Assembly: GCF_022867885.1 (NCBI RefSeq)
Contig: NZ_JALIFP010000035.1
Span: 1-44,834 of the forward strand
Direction: 5' to 3'
Source: Lederbergia sp. NSJ-179
Lineage (GTDB): Bacteria; Bacillota; Bacilli; Bacillales; Bacillaceae_C
DNA: 44,834 nt
This document shows, piece after piece, positions 18,494 to 27,629 of this stretch. Both the position numbers and the translations under genes were made by a program. The notes under the pieces are model-generated. The model was not told the origin of the DNA. It saw only the letters and a list, made by a program, of their open reading frames with translations, and made no database searches. Numbering within the stretch: position 1 is the first letter of the stretch; the number at the start of each line of letters is the position of its first letter.

Positions 18494-19858
18494 GTGAGTG
18501 AGTTGTTTTTAGATCGGACACCACCGCAAAACATTGAAGCTGAACAGGCTGTTCTGGGAGCCATTTTCCTAGAACCTTCTTCCATGATGCTTGCAACAGA
18601 AATTCTTTTGCCAGAAGATTTTTATCGGAGCGGTCATCAAAAAATTTTTGATTGTATGATGAAATTAACTGAAATGGGAAAGGCCGTTGATTTGGTCACG
18701 GTTTCAGAGGAACTTGCGGCTACTAAAACCCTTGAAGATGTTGGGGGTATTTCTTATTTAAGTGAATTAGCTGTATCTGTTCCAACCGCTGCTAATATGG
18801 GCTATTATGCACGAATTGTTGAAGAGAAGTCTTTGCTACGACGCCTCATTCGAACGGCAACGAATATTGTAAAAGATGGTTATTCACGAGAAGATGAAGT
18901 AGAAGCCGTTCTTGATGAGGCTGAAAAGCAAATTATGGAAGTTGCCCAAAGAAAAAATGCAGGTGACTTTCAAGATATAAAAGATGTACTTGTTCGTACG
19001 TATGATAATATTGAACTACTTCATAATAGAAAAGGAGATATAACAGGAATTCCAACTGGGTTTGCAGAGCTTGACCGCATGACGGCTGGTTTCCAACGAA
19101 ATGATTTAATCATTGTAGCGGCACGTCCATCTGTTGGGAAGACAGCTTTTGCCTTAAATATTGCCCAAAATGTTGGAACGAAAACAGAGGAAAATGTAGC
19201 GATTTTTAGTCTAGAAATGGGCGCGGAACAGCTTGTGATGCGGATGCTTTGTGCAGAAGGAAATATTGATGCGCAAAATTTACGGACAGGTTCCCTCACA
19301 AATGAAGACTGGGGAAAATTAACGATGGCGATGGGAAGTCTTTCGAATTCAGGGATTTACATTGATGATACACCTGGGATTAAAATTGGAGAGATTCGCT
19401 CAAAATGTCGTCGTTTGAAACAAGAACATGGACTTGGCATGATTTTAATTGATTACTTACAATTAATTCAAGGTAGTGGGCGTTCAAAGGAAAACCGGCA
19501 ACAAGAAGTCTCGGAAATTTCCCGTTCTTTAAAAGCTCTTGCGCGTGAACTAGAGGTTCCTGTGATTGCTCTATCGCAGTTATCGCGTGGAGTAGAGCAG
19601 CGTCAAGATAAGCGCCCAATGATGTCTGACATCAGGGAATCAGGAAGTATTGAGCAAGATGCGGATATTGTTGCCTTTCTATATCGGGATGATTATTATG
19701 ATCATGAATCAGAAAACAAGAATATTATTGAAATCATTATCGCCAAACAGCGGAATGGCCCGGTCGGTACGGTTCAATTAGCTTTTGTAAAAGAATATAA
19801 TAAATTTGTAAATTTAGAACGGCGCTTTGATGATACGGCTGTACCATCCGGAGCTTAA
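18494..19858 (+). CDS. dnaC: Replicative DNA helicase DnaC (DnaB family)
   Basis: The hexameric 5'-3' helicase of the replication fork; called DnaC in B. subtilis and DnaB elsewhere. N-terminal domain 1-150 (PPQNIEAEQAVLGAIFLE), linker helix, and RecA-like ATPase with Walker A ARPSVGKTAFALN near 205, Walker B LIDYLQLIQG near 315 and an arginine-finger region. Exactly 454 residues as in B. subtilis. GTG start with TAGGGGAGAG upstream. Followed by a terminator; purA, which follows in B. subtilis, is not here. Confidence 0.97.
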   Translation: MSELFLDRTPPQNIEAEQAVLGAIFLEPSSMMLATEILLPEDFYRSGHQKIFDCMMKLTEMGKAVDLVTVSEELAATKTLEDVGGISYLSELAVSVPTAANMGYYARIVEEKSLLRRLIRTATNIVKDGYSREDEVEAVLDEAEKQIMEVAQRKNAGDFQDIKDVLVRTYDNIELLHNRKGDITGIPTGFAELDRMTAGFQRNDLIIVAARPSVGKTAFALNIAQNVGTKTEENVAIFSLEMGAEQLVMRMLCAEGNIDAQNLRTGSLTNEDWGKLTMAMGSLSNSGIYIDDTPGIKIGEIRSKCRRLKQEHGLGMILIDYLQLIQGSGRSKENRQQEVSEISRSLKALARELEVPVIALSQLSRGVEQRQDKRPMMSDIRESGSIEQDADIVAFLYRDDYYDHESENKNIIEIIIAKQRNGPVGTVQLAFVKEYNKFVNLERRFDDTAVPSGA

Positions 19859-19863
19859 TAGAA

Positions 19864-19902
19864 AAAAGGCATCTTCCCTAAGAGGGCAAGATGCCTTTTT
19901 AA
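19864..19902 (+). terminator. Terminator after dnaC
   Basis: AAAAGGCATCTT and AAGATGCCTTTTT form a stem that also contains CCCT/AGGG at its tip. Confidence 0.92.
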
Positions 19903-19920
19903 ATAGGTAAGAAAGTATAA

Positions 19921-20061
19921 AAATTGGCTAATGTTTGGATCTAGCTCCAGCGCCTAGCCCCTCGAGGTCAAATAACCTGAGCCAATAAAAGTCAAAACCG
20001 GACTTTTATTGGCTCAGAACATTTGCTTGTCGGGGCTGAACAAGGCGCTTGCGCTTTTCTT
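19921..20061 (+). repeat. Type I nested-hairpin intergenic repeat, copy 2
   Basis: Almost identical to 132-272. The inner stem is GAGCCAATAAAAGTC / GGACTTTTATTGGCTC, where copy 1 has GAGACAA.../...TTGTCTC: both sides changed together. A type II copy follows within 20 bp. Confidence 0.88.
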
Positions 20062-20080
20062 ACAGGATAGGAAAGTATAA

Positions 20081-20250
20081 ATTTTGGCTAATGTTGGATC
20101 TAGCTCCAGCGCCCAGCGACTAGCAAACTTTCGGTGCCTTCCTACGATAAGTCAACATCGATTCACCCTTCGGGTTCATCGTGTTTCCTTTATCTCGTCA
20201 GGCCCCTAAAAAGTTTGTACGTCGCTAAACGGGCGCTTGCGCTTTTCTTG
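20081..20250 (+). repeat. Type II nested-hairpin intergenic repeat
   Basis: Starts ATTTTGGCTAATGTTGG, shares the outer arms with type I, and has its own centre including CAACATCGATTCACCC. It ends GGGCGCTTGCGCTTTTCTTG. A DnaA-box match TGTGGATAA lies just after it at 20262-20270. Beyond it, 20271-20471 is upstream sequence of the ABC importer with no convincing promoter. Confidence 0.85.
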
Positions 20251-20471
20251 ATAGGCCCTTTTGTGGATAACAATTGATAAAGGAGCAATTATTAAACGGT
20301 GATTAACTATGTCAATCGAACAATCTAAATAATTGACCGAATAGGCCAGAGAAAAGGCTTGATTGACCATGATTCATGATACGCCAAGTTGTAAAATATA
20401 GATATATTTAGGATTGGCCTAATTGGTTAAGAAGAAAAGAAGGCGAATTTGCAAAAAGGGTGGAGACGGAT

Positions 20472-21797
20472 ATGAGTAGAATCAAAGTTAGGAAAGCGAT
20501 ATTGATAACAAGTTTTTTGTTCATTCCCTTTTTACTTCTATCATGTAGCTCAGACAAAAACAACAATCAAACCACTTCAACTTCTGGAAGCGGGAATAAC
20601 GGTGATGTTACTTTAAACATCCTAATTTCGGATACGGCTGACAATTCAGGCTTTCGAGCCGTTATTGAGGCGATCGAACAAGAATTAAATATCAAAACAA
20701 ATGTCGAATTACGCCCAGGTGGGCCAGAAGGAGTGAATATTGTAAAAACTCGTTTGGCTACAGGGGGAATGCCTGATCTCATTGTCTATAATTCTGGCTC
20801 TCTGTTAAAGGCGCTTAATCCCGAGAAGCATTTTATCGATCTATCAGATGAAACATTTATGGAAAAAATAGTAGATTCATATATAGAGGTAGTGAGCGAC
20901 AACAATAAAGCTTTTGGCATACCTGTTCAATCTAGCCAAGTAGGTGCGTGGTTTTATAACAAAAAAGTATACGAAGAATTAGGACTTCAGATCCCCAAAA
21001 CATGGGATGAGTTAATGGAAAATAATGACATCATCAAAGCTGCTGGAAAGACTGCTGTTATTGGTACGTATGGTGAGCTTTGGACATCACAACTGCCTAT
21101 ACTGGCTGATTTTTATAATTTACAGGCTGAAATTCCTAATTTTGCTGAGGAGTATACGGCAGGAAAGGCGAAGTATGCGACAACTCCTGCTGCACGAAGA
21201 GGGTTTGAAAGAATTGAAGAAATTGGCAAAAAAAAATATATGAATGAAGATTATACGGTTGCAACATACGACCAAGGCATGCAATTGCTTGCAGAAGGAG
21301 ACGGTGTGCATTACCCCATGCTAGCCCAAATGCTGCCCATCATAGCTGAAAAATATCCAGATAAAATCAATGATATTGGGGTATTTCCACAACCTAGTGA
21401 TAACCCTGAAATAAATGGATTGACTGTCTGGATGCCTGATACGATTTTGATTAGTAAGGAATCACAAAATGTTGAGACAGCTAAAAAATGGATGGAGTTT
21501 TATATTTCAAAAAAAGGAATTGAACTTTATGAAACTAAACAAAAAAGTGTTGGCCCTTATGTGTTAGAAGATATAGAAATCCCAGAAGATTCTTATGAAG
21601 CGGTGAAAGATATGGCGAAATACTTTGATGCTGGGAATGTTACGCCTGCTCTTGAGTTCGTATCTCCCATTAAAGGCCCTAATTTAGCACAATTATGTAC
21701 TTCTGTAGGTAGTGGGACAATGAAGGCCTCAGAAGCTGCCAAATCTTATGATAAAGATGTTGAAAAGCAAGCTAAACAGCTTGGTCTCGAATGGTAA
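20472..21797 (+). CDS. Carbohydrate ABC transporter substrate-binding lipoprotein
   Basis: A 441-residue extracellular solute-binding protein of the family-1 type used for oligosaccharides. The signal peptide ends in lipobox LLLSC with the lipidated Cys at residue 25, followed by a Ser/Asn/Thr linker. The mature part has the usual early segment TRLATGGMPDLIVYNSG and WMEFYISKKG near the C-terminus. ATG 20472 is chosen because AGGGTGGAGA lies 5 bases upstream; a GTG at 20460 sits inside that site. First gene of a three-gene operon with two permeases. The sugar cannot be deduced. It occupies the place of purA in B. subtilis. Confidence 0.88.
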   Translation: MSRIKVRKAILITSFLFIPFLLLSCSSDKNNNQTTSTSGSGNNGDVTLNILISDTADNSGFRAVIEAIEQELNIKTNVELRPGGPEGVNIVKTRLATGGMPDLIVYNSGSLLKALNPEKHFIDLSDETFMEKIVDSYIEVVSDNNKAFGIPVQSSQVGAWFYNKKVYEELGLQIPKTWDELMENNDIIKAAGKTAVIGTYGELWTSQLPILADFYNLQAEIPNFAEEYTAGKAKYATTPAARRGFERIEEIGKKKYMNEDYTVATYDQGMQLLAEGDGVHYPMLAQMLPIIAEKYPDKINDIGVFPQPSDNPEINGLTVWMPDTILISKESQNVETAKKWMEFYISKKGIELYETKQKSVGPYVLEDIEIPEDSYEAVKDMAKYFDAGNVTPALEFVSPIKGPNLAQLCTSVGSGTMKASEAAKSYDKDVEKQAKQLGLEW

Positions 21798-21837
21798 GAG
21801 ATGGCGTTCATACTAATTTTTTAGGAGAGGGTACTAA

Positions 21838-22704
21838 ATGGATGGAATAACAAAAAAACTTTATCCTTATTACTTTCTTATACCAGCGGGAATGATCTAT
21901 GGAGTGCTATTTCTATGGCCAACGGCGATGTCCTTGTTTTATAGTTTGACTTGGTGGACTTTAGAAGATTGGGAGTTTATTGGATTAGATAACTTTATTC
22001 AATTTTTTCAAGAACCCTCCCTACGGATTGGTTTTCGGAATACACTTGTGTTTGCATTTACTACGATGGTAGGGAAGACGATTATTGGTTTCTTACTAGC
22101 TGTCTTTCTTTGTTCGAAAATAAGAAACAAAGATTTCCTTCGATCCATTGTATTCTTTCCAGCCCTTCTTAGTACAATTGCAGTTGGTGTAACATTTAAA
22201 TCAATGATGCACCCAACTGTTGGAATCATCAATGCTGCCTTTGAGAAGATCGGCATTTCAGGCCCTAATTGGCTAGGCGATCCAAATATTGCCCTTTTTT
22301 CTGTTGCCTTTACAGATATATGGAAAGGGGTAGGAATCGCAACAGTAATCTTTATTGCAGGTATTACGGCCATCCCTAAACATTATTATGAAGCCTTAGA
22401 AATCGATGGAGGCAATTCATTCCAATCCCTTTTTTATCTTACTATGCCATTGTCTCGCCCCGCTATGAATACAGTTATCATTTTAGCTCTGATTGGGGGG
22501 CTTCGTAATTTTGATTTAATCTGGGCAATGACAGGGGGAGGCCCAGGATTTAGTACGGACTTACTTGCTTCCATTGTTTATAAGCAATACGCCAGCGGCT
22601 TTTTCGGCCTGGCAACTGCTGGAAATGTACTTTTATTCCTTTTTGTTGGGTTCATTGCATTTCCGATTTTTAAATTTCTCAATCGTAAAGAGGTGGACCT
22701 ATGA
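21838..22704 (+). CDS. Sugar ABC transporter permease (MalF/UgpA type)
   Basis: A 288-residue membrane protein with six predicted helices, and the cytoplasmic EAA loop that docks the ATPase at EALEIDGGNSFQSLFYLTMP. AGGAGAGGG precedes the ATG. Its stop overlaps the next permease start (ATGA). No ATPase gene is nearby, so a shared MsmX-type ATPase encoded elsewhere is the likely partner. Confidence 0.92.
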   Translation: MDGITKKLYPYYFLIPAGMIYGVLFLWPTAMSLFYSLTWWTLEDWEFIGLDNFIQFFQEPSLRIGFRNTLVFAFTTMVGKTIIGFLLAVFLCSKIRNKDFLRSIVFFPALLSTIAVGVTFKSMMHPTVGIINAAFEKIGISGPNWLGDPNIALFSVAFTDIWKGVGIATVIFIAGITAIPKHYYEALEIDGGNSFQSLFYLTMPLSRPAMNTVIILALIGGLRNFDLIWAMTGGGPGFSTDLLASIVYKQYASGFFGLATAGNVLLFLFVGFIAFPIFKFLNRKEVDL

Positions 22705-23609
22705 GCGAGAATTATAAGAGAACTAACGATCTTACGGTAACTGAGGGTACAGAAGCAGCGATTTCCAAAAAGTCAATATTTAGGAAGGAAAAAATAGGTT
22801 TATTGTCGACAGAAATTTTGGCCGTTTTGTTTGCCGCCATCTTTTTTGGTGTTCCTTTTTACTTTGTCATCATAAATTCATTTAAAAGTAGTGAAGGAGC
22901 AGCAACTTTGAGCTTATCCATACCCGATACTTTTCATATTATTGAAAACTATAAAGAGGTACTCACAATGAATGATGGAATTGTCTTACGGGCATTTTTT
23001 AACAGCACCTTTATTACAATATCATCCATCATCATTTTGATATTTGTATGCTCTATGACTGGTTTTATTTTGCAACGAAGGAAAGGGCTTTCGAAAAAAT
23101 TAAACTACGTTATCCTGATAGGACTCATGATTCCGCCAGCTATTGTACCGACGATTTTTGTTCTCCAATCCCTAGGTATTTTTAAAACCTTACATGGGAT
23201 CGTATTGCTAGAATCAGCTTTGCATTTCTCCTTTGCCTGCTTATTATATATGGCATTTGCAGCAACTATACCACGCGAACTTGATGAAGCTGCCTTCATC
23301 GATGGATGTGGTCCAATCAATTTATTTTTTCGGGTTATATTTCCTTTATTAAAACCGGTAACTTCAACAGTAATCGTTTTATCATCGATACAAATCTATA
23401 ATGATTTCGAAAATATGTTGTATTTTTTTCCTGGTGCAGAAAATGCGACTGTTCAGTTAACGCTTTATAATTTTACGGGCATTTATGGAACTTCCTATCA
23501 TTTACTTTTTGCCGACGTATTATTAATCTCCATACCTCCGCTCATTCTATTTATCTTCTTTAATAAGAAGATTGTTGCGGGTATGACTGCCGGAGCGGTT
23601 AAAGGTTAA
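22701..23609 (+). CDS. Sugar ABC transporter permease (MalG/UgpE type)
   Basis: A 302-residue partner permease with a longer hydrophilic N-terminus (about 35 residues), six predicted helices, and the EAA loop as DEAAFIDGCGPINLFFRVIFP. Starts within the preceding gene's stop. It closes the operon; a terminator is 85 bp further on. Confidence 0.92.
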   Translation: MSENYKRTNDLTVTEGTEAAISKKSIFRKEKIGLLSTEILAVLFAAIFFGVPFYFVIINSFKSSEGAATLSLSIPDTFHIIENYKEVLTMNDGIVLRAFFNSTFITISSIIILIFVCSMTGFILQRRKGLSKKLNYVILIGLMIPPAIVPTIFVLQSLGIFKTLHGIVLLESALHFSFACLLYMAFAATIPRELDEAAFIDGCGPINLFFRVIFPLLKPVTSTVIVLSSIQIYNDFENMLYFFPGAENATVQLTLYNFTGIYGTSYHLLFADVLLISIPPLILFIFFNKKIVAGMTAGAVKG

Positions 23610-23693
23610 TGTTGAATAAAAGAGTAAGAGGCATTTTTAATAGGGGCAGAGTAGGTATGGAGGATGGTCCATAGATGGTTCACTACCAATTTA

Positions 23694-23736
23694 AAAGGGA
23701 TGACCCAGATCGCAGAAACTGGGTCATCCCTTTTTA
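23694..23736 (+). terminator. Terminator of the ABC importer operon
   Basis: GGGATGACCCAG and CTGGGTCATCCC form a perfect 12-bp stem followed by T5. Confidence 0.93.
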
Positions 23737-23856
23737 TTATTGTCGAGAGTGCCAAATGAAACTTTGATCTTTTTTAAAAAAATAGCCATTGTCCCAAACC
23801 TGAACCACTAACCATCCCAGATAAAAAAGAATAAATGAAAAAAACCTATTTTACCG

Positions 23857-23885
23857 TTGAGATGTCGCGGAAAATATGTTATATT
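23857..23885 (+). promoter_or_regulatory. Sigma-A promoter for helD
   Basis: TTGAGA and TATATT are 17 bases apart, with TGT before the -10. The predicted leader of about 100 nt is very AT-rich and contains repeated ATATAT, with no clear riboswitch. It lies in the 385-bp gap between the importer and helD, which otherwise holds only the terminator. Confidence 0.65.
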
Positions 23886-23994
23886 AAAGAATGTGTCAAA
23901 ATATATCTATTTTCATATATATACCCAATATATATTGTACTACAAATAAACTTTGGTGTCAAGCATATTTTTTTAAAAGGAGTGGTGGGGACGA

Positions 23995-26280
23995 ATGAAT
24001 GAGGAATGGAAGAAGGAACAATCACGAATTGAATGGATTCAGCAGGTGATTAAGGAAAAAATTGAAAATCTCAAAGTAAGTATGGGGGGCTTAAAGGAAG
24101 GAATTATCGAACAACGTCGTGACTTTTGGAAGGATGTCACCATTAATTTAGATCATCCCGATGACGTTTTGGAGACGTTTATGAGTATTAAACAGCAGGC
24201 AGAGCTTTTAGCCGAACAGGAGAGAAACCATGGGCAATTCTATAAAAAAGTACAGCAATTGATTCGTTTAAATCAATCGCCATATTTTGGTCGGATTGAT
24301 TTCAGGGAGACGGGTGAGCAAGAGACGGAACGTATTTATATTGGGATTGCCTCTTTAATGGATCAACAGGATGAGGAGTTTTTGATTTATGATTGGCGTG
24401 CCCCCATTTCGAGTCTCTATTATGATCATTCTCCTGGTGAAGCATCCTATCTCACGCCATCCGGTAAAATAGAAGGGAAGATGGAGTTAAAAAGACAGTA
24501 TATCATTAAGGGAAGTAAGCTAAAGGGGATGTTCGATACAGGTGTCACCATTGGCGATCAATTGTTGCAAGAAGTGTTAGGTGGAACAGCCAATACACAG
24601 ATGAAGAGTATTGTGGCGACAATTCAACGTGAACAAAATCATATTATCCGTAATGAAAAAAGCAAATATTTAGTTGTACAAGGAGTAGCAGGAAGTGGAA
24701 AAACTTCTGCCGCATTACAGCGAGTGGCCTATTTACTATATCGCTACCGAAATAGTTTAACATCTGAAAATATAATGCTTTTTTCTCCCAACCCATTATT
24801 TAATAGTTACGTGGCAACGGTGCTTCCCGAATTAGGAGAAGAGAATATGGTGCAAACAACCTATCAGCAATACCTCTTTTCACGATTCGGGAAAAAGTTT
24901 ACAGTGGAGGATCCTTATTCGCAAATGGAATATACATTAACAGCCATGAATGAACCGGAATATGAGAGACGAATGAAAGGCATACGGTTTAAATCCAGTG
25001 TAGCCTATAAAAAAATCATCGATCAATTCGTTGCAAACTTATCGATTCAGGGCCTTATATGTAAGCCGATTTATTTTCGAGGAGAAGTTCTTTTTTCAGC
25101 GCAAAGCATTCATGATTTATTCTATTCTTTTGACACGAACATTTCGATTCCGAATCGCTTAAAGTTAACAGCGGAGCATTTAATAAAAGATCTTTCCACT
25201 TTCGCTCGAGAAGAACGAGAGAAGGATTGGGTGTTAGAAGAAGCCGAGCTAATGGATAAGGAGGATTATTTGGAAGCATTTCGCCAAGTGCAAAAGAAAG
25301 AGACGCAGGATGAAGAATCTTTTGATGGTGTGGAACAAGAAGAGCGGTTTTTGGCGAAAAGGATCGTGAGCAAACACCTAAAACCGATTCGGCGAATACT
25401 CAAACAGTTGAAATTTTTAAATGTCGAAGCATTATACCGGGAGCTTCTTGAGTCAGAAGAATTTGCTTGGCCGGAAGATTGGCGGCTCATTTGCCAAGAT
25501 ACCATGCATCAGTTAGAGAAACGAACGATTCCTTACGAAGATGCAACCCCTTATATATATTTACAGGATCAATTAGAGGGGAGAAAGGCGAATACGATGA
25601 TTCGCCATTTATTCATTGACGAGGCACAGGATTACTCCCCCTTTCAATTTGAATTTTTGCAACAGCAATTTCCGAATAGCAAAATGACGATATTGGGAGA
25701 CATGAATCAAGCAATTTATGCGCATTCCATCCATGCACCAACCTTATTAAATGCTGATCTCGAAGGGGAAGAAAAAATAACTCTCACGAAAAGTTATCGA
25801 TCTACAAAACCGATTGTGGAATTCACAAGGGAAATGATTTCTGGTGGTGAATTCATAGAACCCTTTCATCGAGATGGAGAAAGGCCGAGTGTGACGGTGG
25901 TAGAAGATCTTGAATCTTTGCAAAGTGGCATCATGGATTGTGTTGAAAAACTGAAAGGAAAAGGGCATGAAACGATAGCGATTATTTGTAAGACCGCCGC
26001 GGAAAGTGAGAAGGCTTATGAGTTGTTAAAGGATAAAATGGAAGTACGGATGATAAAAAAAGATGCGAATTCCTACGAAAAAGGGACGGTTATTTTGCCC
26101 TCCTATCTTGCAAAGGGAATCGAATTTGATGCGGTCATTCTTTATAATGCCTCCGAACAGCAATATGGAAGAGAAACGGAAAGAAATTTATTTTACACCG
26201 CCTGTACAAGAGCCATGCATGAGTTACATTTATTTTCGTTAGGAACATGTTCGTCCTTTGTGCCTCGTCAATATGTGTGA
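23995..26280 (+). CDS. helD: RNA polymerase recycling helicase HelD
   Basis: HelD is a UvrD/Rep-like SF1 protein that binds RNA polymerase and releases it from stalled complexes or DNA. The N-terminal long antiparallel coiled coil (about 1-70) is the part that enters the secondary channel. Walker A is VVQGVAGSGKTSAALQR near residue 230, motif II LFIDEAQDYSPFQ near 540, and motif V/VI are at the C-terminal end (RNLFYTACTRAMHELHL). The 761 residues compare with 774 for YvgS of B. subtilis, which is elsewhere on that chromosome. AAAAGGAGTGG precedes the ATG. Confidence 0.93.
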   Translation: MNEEWKKEQSRIEWIQQVIKEKIENLKVSMGGLKEGIIEQRRDFWKDVTINLDHPDDVLETFMSIKQQAELLAEQERNHGQFYKKVQQLIRLNQSPYFGRIDFRETGEQETERIYIGIASLMDQQDEEFLIYDWRAPISSLYYDHSPGEASYLTPSGKIEGKMELKRQYIIKGSKLKGMFDTGVTIGDQLLQEVLGGTANTQMKSIVATIQREQNHIIRNEKSKYLVVQGVAGSGKTSAALQRVAYLLYRYRNSLTSENIMLFSPNPLFNSYVATVLPELGEENMVQTTYQQYLFSRFGKKFTVEDPYSQMEYTLTAMNEPEYERRMKGIRFKSSVAYKKIIDQFVANLSIQGLICKPIYFRGEVLFSAQSIHDLFYSFDTNISIPNRLKLTAEHLIKDLSTFAREEREKDWVLEEAELMDKEDYLEAFRQVQKKETQDEESFDGVEQEERFLAKRIVSKHLKPIRRILKQLKFLNVEALYRELLESEEFAWPEDWRLICQDTMHQLEKRTIPYEDATPYIYLQDQLEGRKANTMIRHLFIDEAQDYSPFQFEFLQQQFPNSKMTILGDMNQAIYAHSIHAPTLLNADLEGEEKITLTKSYRSTKPIVEFTREMISGGEFIEPFHRDGERPSVTVVEDLESLQSGIMDCVEKLKGKGHETIAIICKTAAESEKAYELLKDKMEVRMIKKDANSYEKGTVILPSYLAKGIEFDAVILYNASEQQYGRETERNLFYTACTRAMHELHLFSLGTCSSFVPRQYV

Positions 26281-26371
26281 AAAAGAATCGTACTCCATCA
26301 ATAGATATAGATAAATCTAAGTCTAAAGAACTGTAATAATGTTCATTTTACTGTTATTTTGTCGAAAGCTG

Positions 26372-26400
26372 TTGCCAAGCTCAAAAGTTCATGTTAATAT
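26372..26400 (+). promoter_or_regulatory. Sigma-A promoter with Spo0A-box and palindromic operator-like repeats
   Basis: TTGCCA and TAATAT are 17 bases apart. TGTCGAA at 26360-26366 matches the core of the Spo0A box and ends 5 bases before the -35. GTTCAT...ATGAAC brackets the -10, and AATGAA-CA-TTCATT lies at the predicted start. This suggests a regulated promoter for the short RNA that follows. Confidence 0.55.
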
Positions 26401-26406
26401 AATGAA

Positions 26407-26468
26407 CATTCATTACATTTTTCCTCAAGGAGTATTGCGACGACGTAGCCTCTCGCAATGCTTTTTTT
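26407..26468 (+). ncRNA. Candidate small RNA or attenuated leader
   Basis: From the promoter at 26372-26400 the transcript would run only about 60 nt to a strong terminator: AGTATTGCGA and TCGCAATGCT form a 10-bp stem with one G.T, followed by seven T. No ribosome-binding site with an ORF lies between. It could be a free-standing small RNA or a terminated leader whose downstream gene was lost. Confidence 0.45.
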
Positions 26469-26627
26469 ATGTTTCAAAAACTAAATACCCTATTGACCAA
26501 GCCTTTGCTTCATATTGTGATAGAGCGAGAACGATTGAAAATGATACAATGCCAAAAGGCGAGACGGAGATGAAGCAAGAAGGAAAAATGGTTATTTATA
26601 GATTGTAATTTGGTAAGCAGCGGAACT

Positions 26628-26703
26628 TTTACCATAAAGTACAATGGGACAGAGCCTTAAGAGTGACGAACTCCTTTGGACCTGTCTCTTTTCGTATGGT
26701 AAA
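26628..26703 (+). other. Nested hairpin in the walR upstream region
   Basis: TTTACCATA and TATGGTAAA (perfect 9 bp) enclose GGGACAG/CTGTCTC and, inside that, GAGT/ACTC. A T-rich stretch follows the second stem, so it might act as a terminator or as a structured leader. It lies about 210 bp ahead of walR. The rest of 26704-26916 holds an AT-rich presumed promoter region in which TTGACT is the only good -35. Confidence 0.5.
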
Positions 26704-26916
26704 ATAAATGAGATATCTAGAATACAACACAAAAGTATGGAACTATTTTCTATAGAGTATAGATAGTGCTAAAGCAACTTTGACTTATATAATGTCTATA
26801 TATTGTTATGAGATAGGACGTTGTCTTAATTAGAATAAACTTTGCCCCCAGAAACAGATGATTTTCTTTTGGGTCTGTATTTCATTACTGAGATTATGAA
26901 AGGGAGATTAGCGGCT

Positions 26917-27624
26917 ATGGATAAAAAGATTCTTGTTGTTGATGATGAAAAGCCAATTGCAGACATTCTGCAGTTTAATTTAAAAAAAGAAGGATTTACC
27001 GTTCAATGTGCCTATGATGGGGAGGAAGCATTACAGCTTGTCGAAGAAATGAAGCCAGATATGATTCTTCTGGATATCATGCTTCCGAATCGTGACGGGA
27101 TGGAAGTGTGTAGAGAAGTGCGCAAGAAATATGATATGCCGATCATTATGTTAACAGCGAAAGACTCAGAAATTGATAAAGTATTAGGACTTGAGTTAGG
27201 GGCGGACGATTATGTCACAAAGCCTTTCAGTACAAGAGAATTAATTGCACGCGTTAAAGCGAATTTACGTCGCCATACACAAATTGCCCAGAATGCTGAG
27301 GATGAAGCCAGTAATGAAATTACGGTAGGAGCTTTGACGATTCATCCAGATGCCTATGTTGTCACAAAAAATGGGGAGACGATTGAGCTGACCCATCGTG
27401 AATTTGAATTAATTCATTATTTAGCTAAACATATTGGGCAAGTCATGACTCGAGAGCATCTTCTGCAAACGGTCTGGGGTTATGATTACTTTGGAGATGT
27501 TCGTACAGTGGATGTAACGGTGAGGAGATTGCGTGAAAAGGTAGAAGACAATCCAAGCCATCCGATGTGGATTGTAACAAGAAGAGGAGTCGGTTATTAT
27601 TTGCGCACTCCTGAACAGGAGTAA
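26917..27624 (+). CDS. walR: Response regulator WalR (YycF)
   Basis: WalR is the essential OmpR-type regulator of cell-wall hydrolase genes. Receiver domain 1-120 with acidic DDE at 8-10 and phospho-acceptor Asp in ILLDIMLPN near 53; Lys in TKPFS near 102; winged-helix domain from about 130 with [20 protein letters not shown]. 235 residues, as in B. subtilis. ATG 26917 follows AAAGGGAG; an upstream non-ATG extension (from 26842) is not conserved in the family. First of five genes walRKHIJ. Confidence 0.97.
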   Translation: MDKKILVVDDEKPIADILQFNLKKEGFTVQCAYDGEEALQLVEEMKPDMILLDIMLPNRDGMEVCREVRKKYDMPIIMLTAKDSEIDKVLGLELGADDYVTKPFSTRELIARVKANLRRHTQIAQNAEDEASNEITVGALTIHPDAYVVTKNGETIELTHREFELIHYLAKHIGQVMTREHLLQTVWGYDYFGDVRTVDVTVRRLREKVEDNPSHPMWIVTRRGVGYYLRTPEQE

Positions 27625-27629
27625 TTTTC

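Noticed and set aside
19859-20471. tRNA genes in the dnaC-wal interval
   Set aside because: No cloverleaf or CCA-ended acceptor was seen; the hairpins there belong to the intergenic repeats.
26339-26608. An 89-codon open frame upstream of walR
   Set aside because: It runs straight through a promoter -10 and a strong terminator hairpin, lacks a ribosome-binding site and has no recognisable composition.
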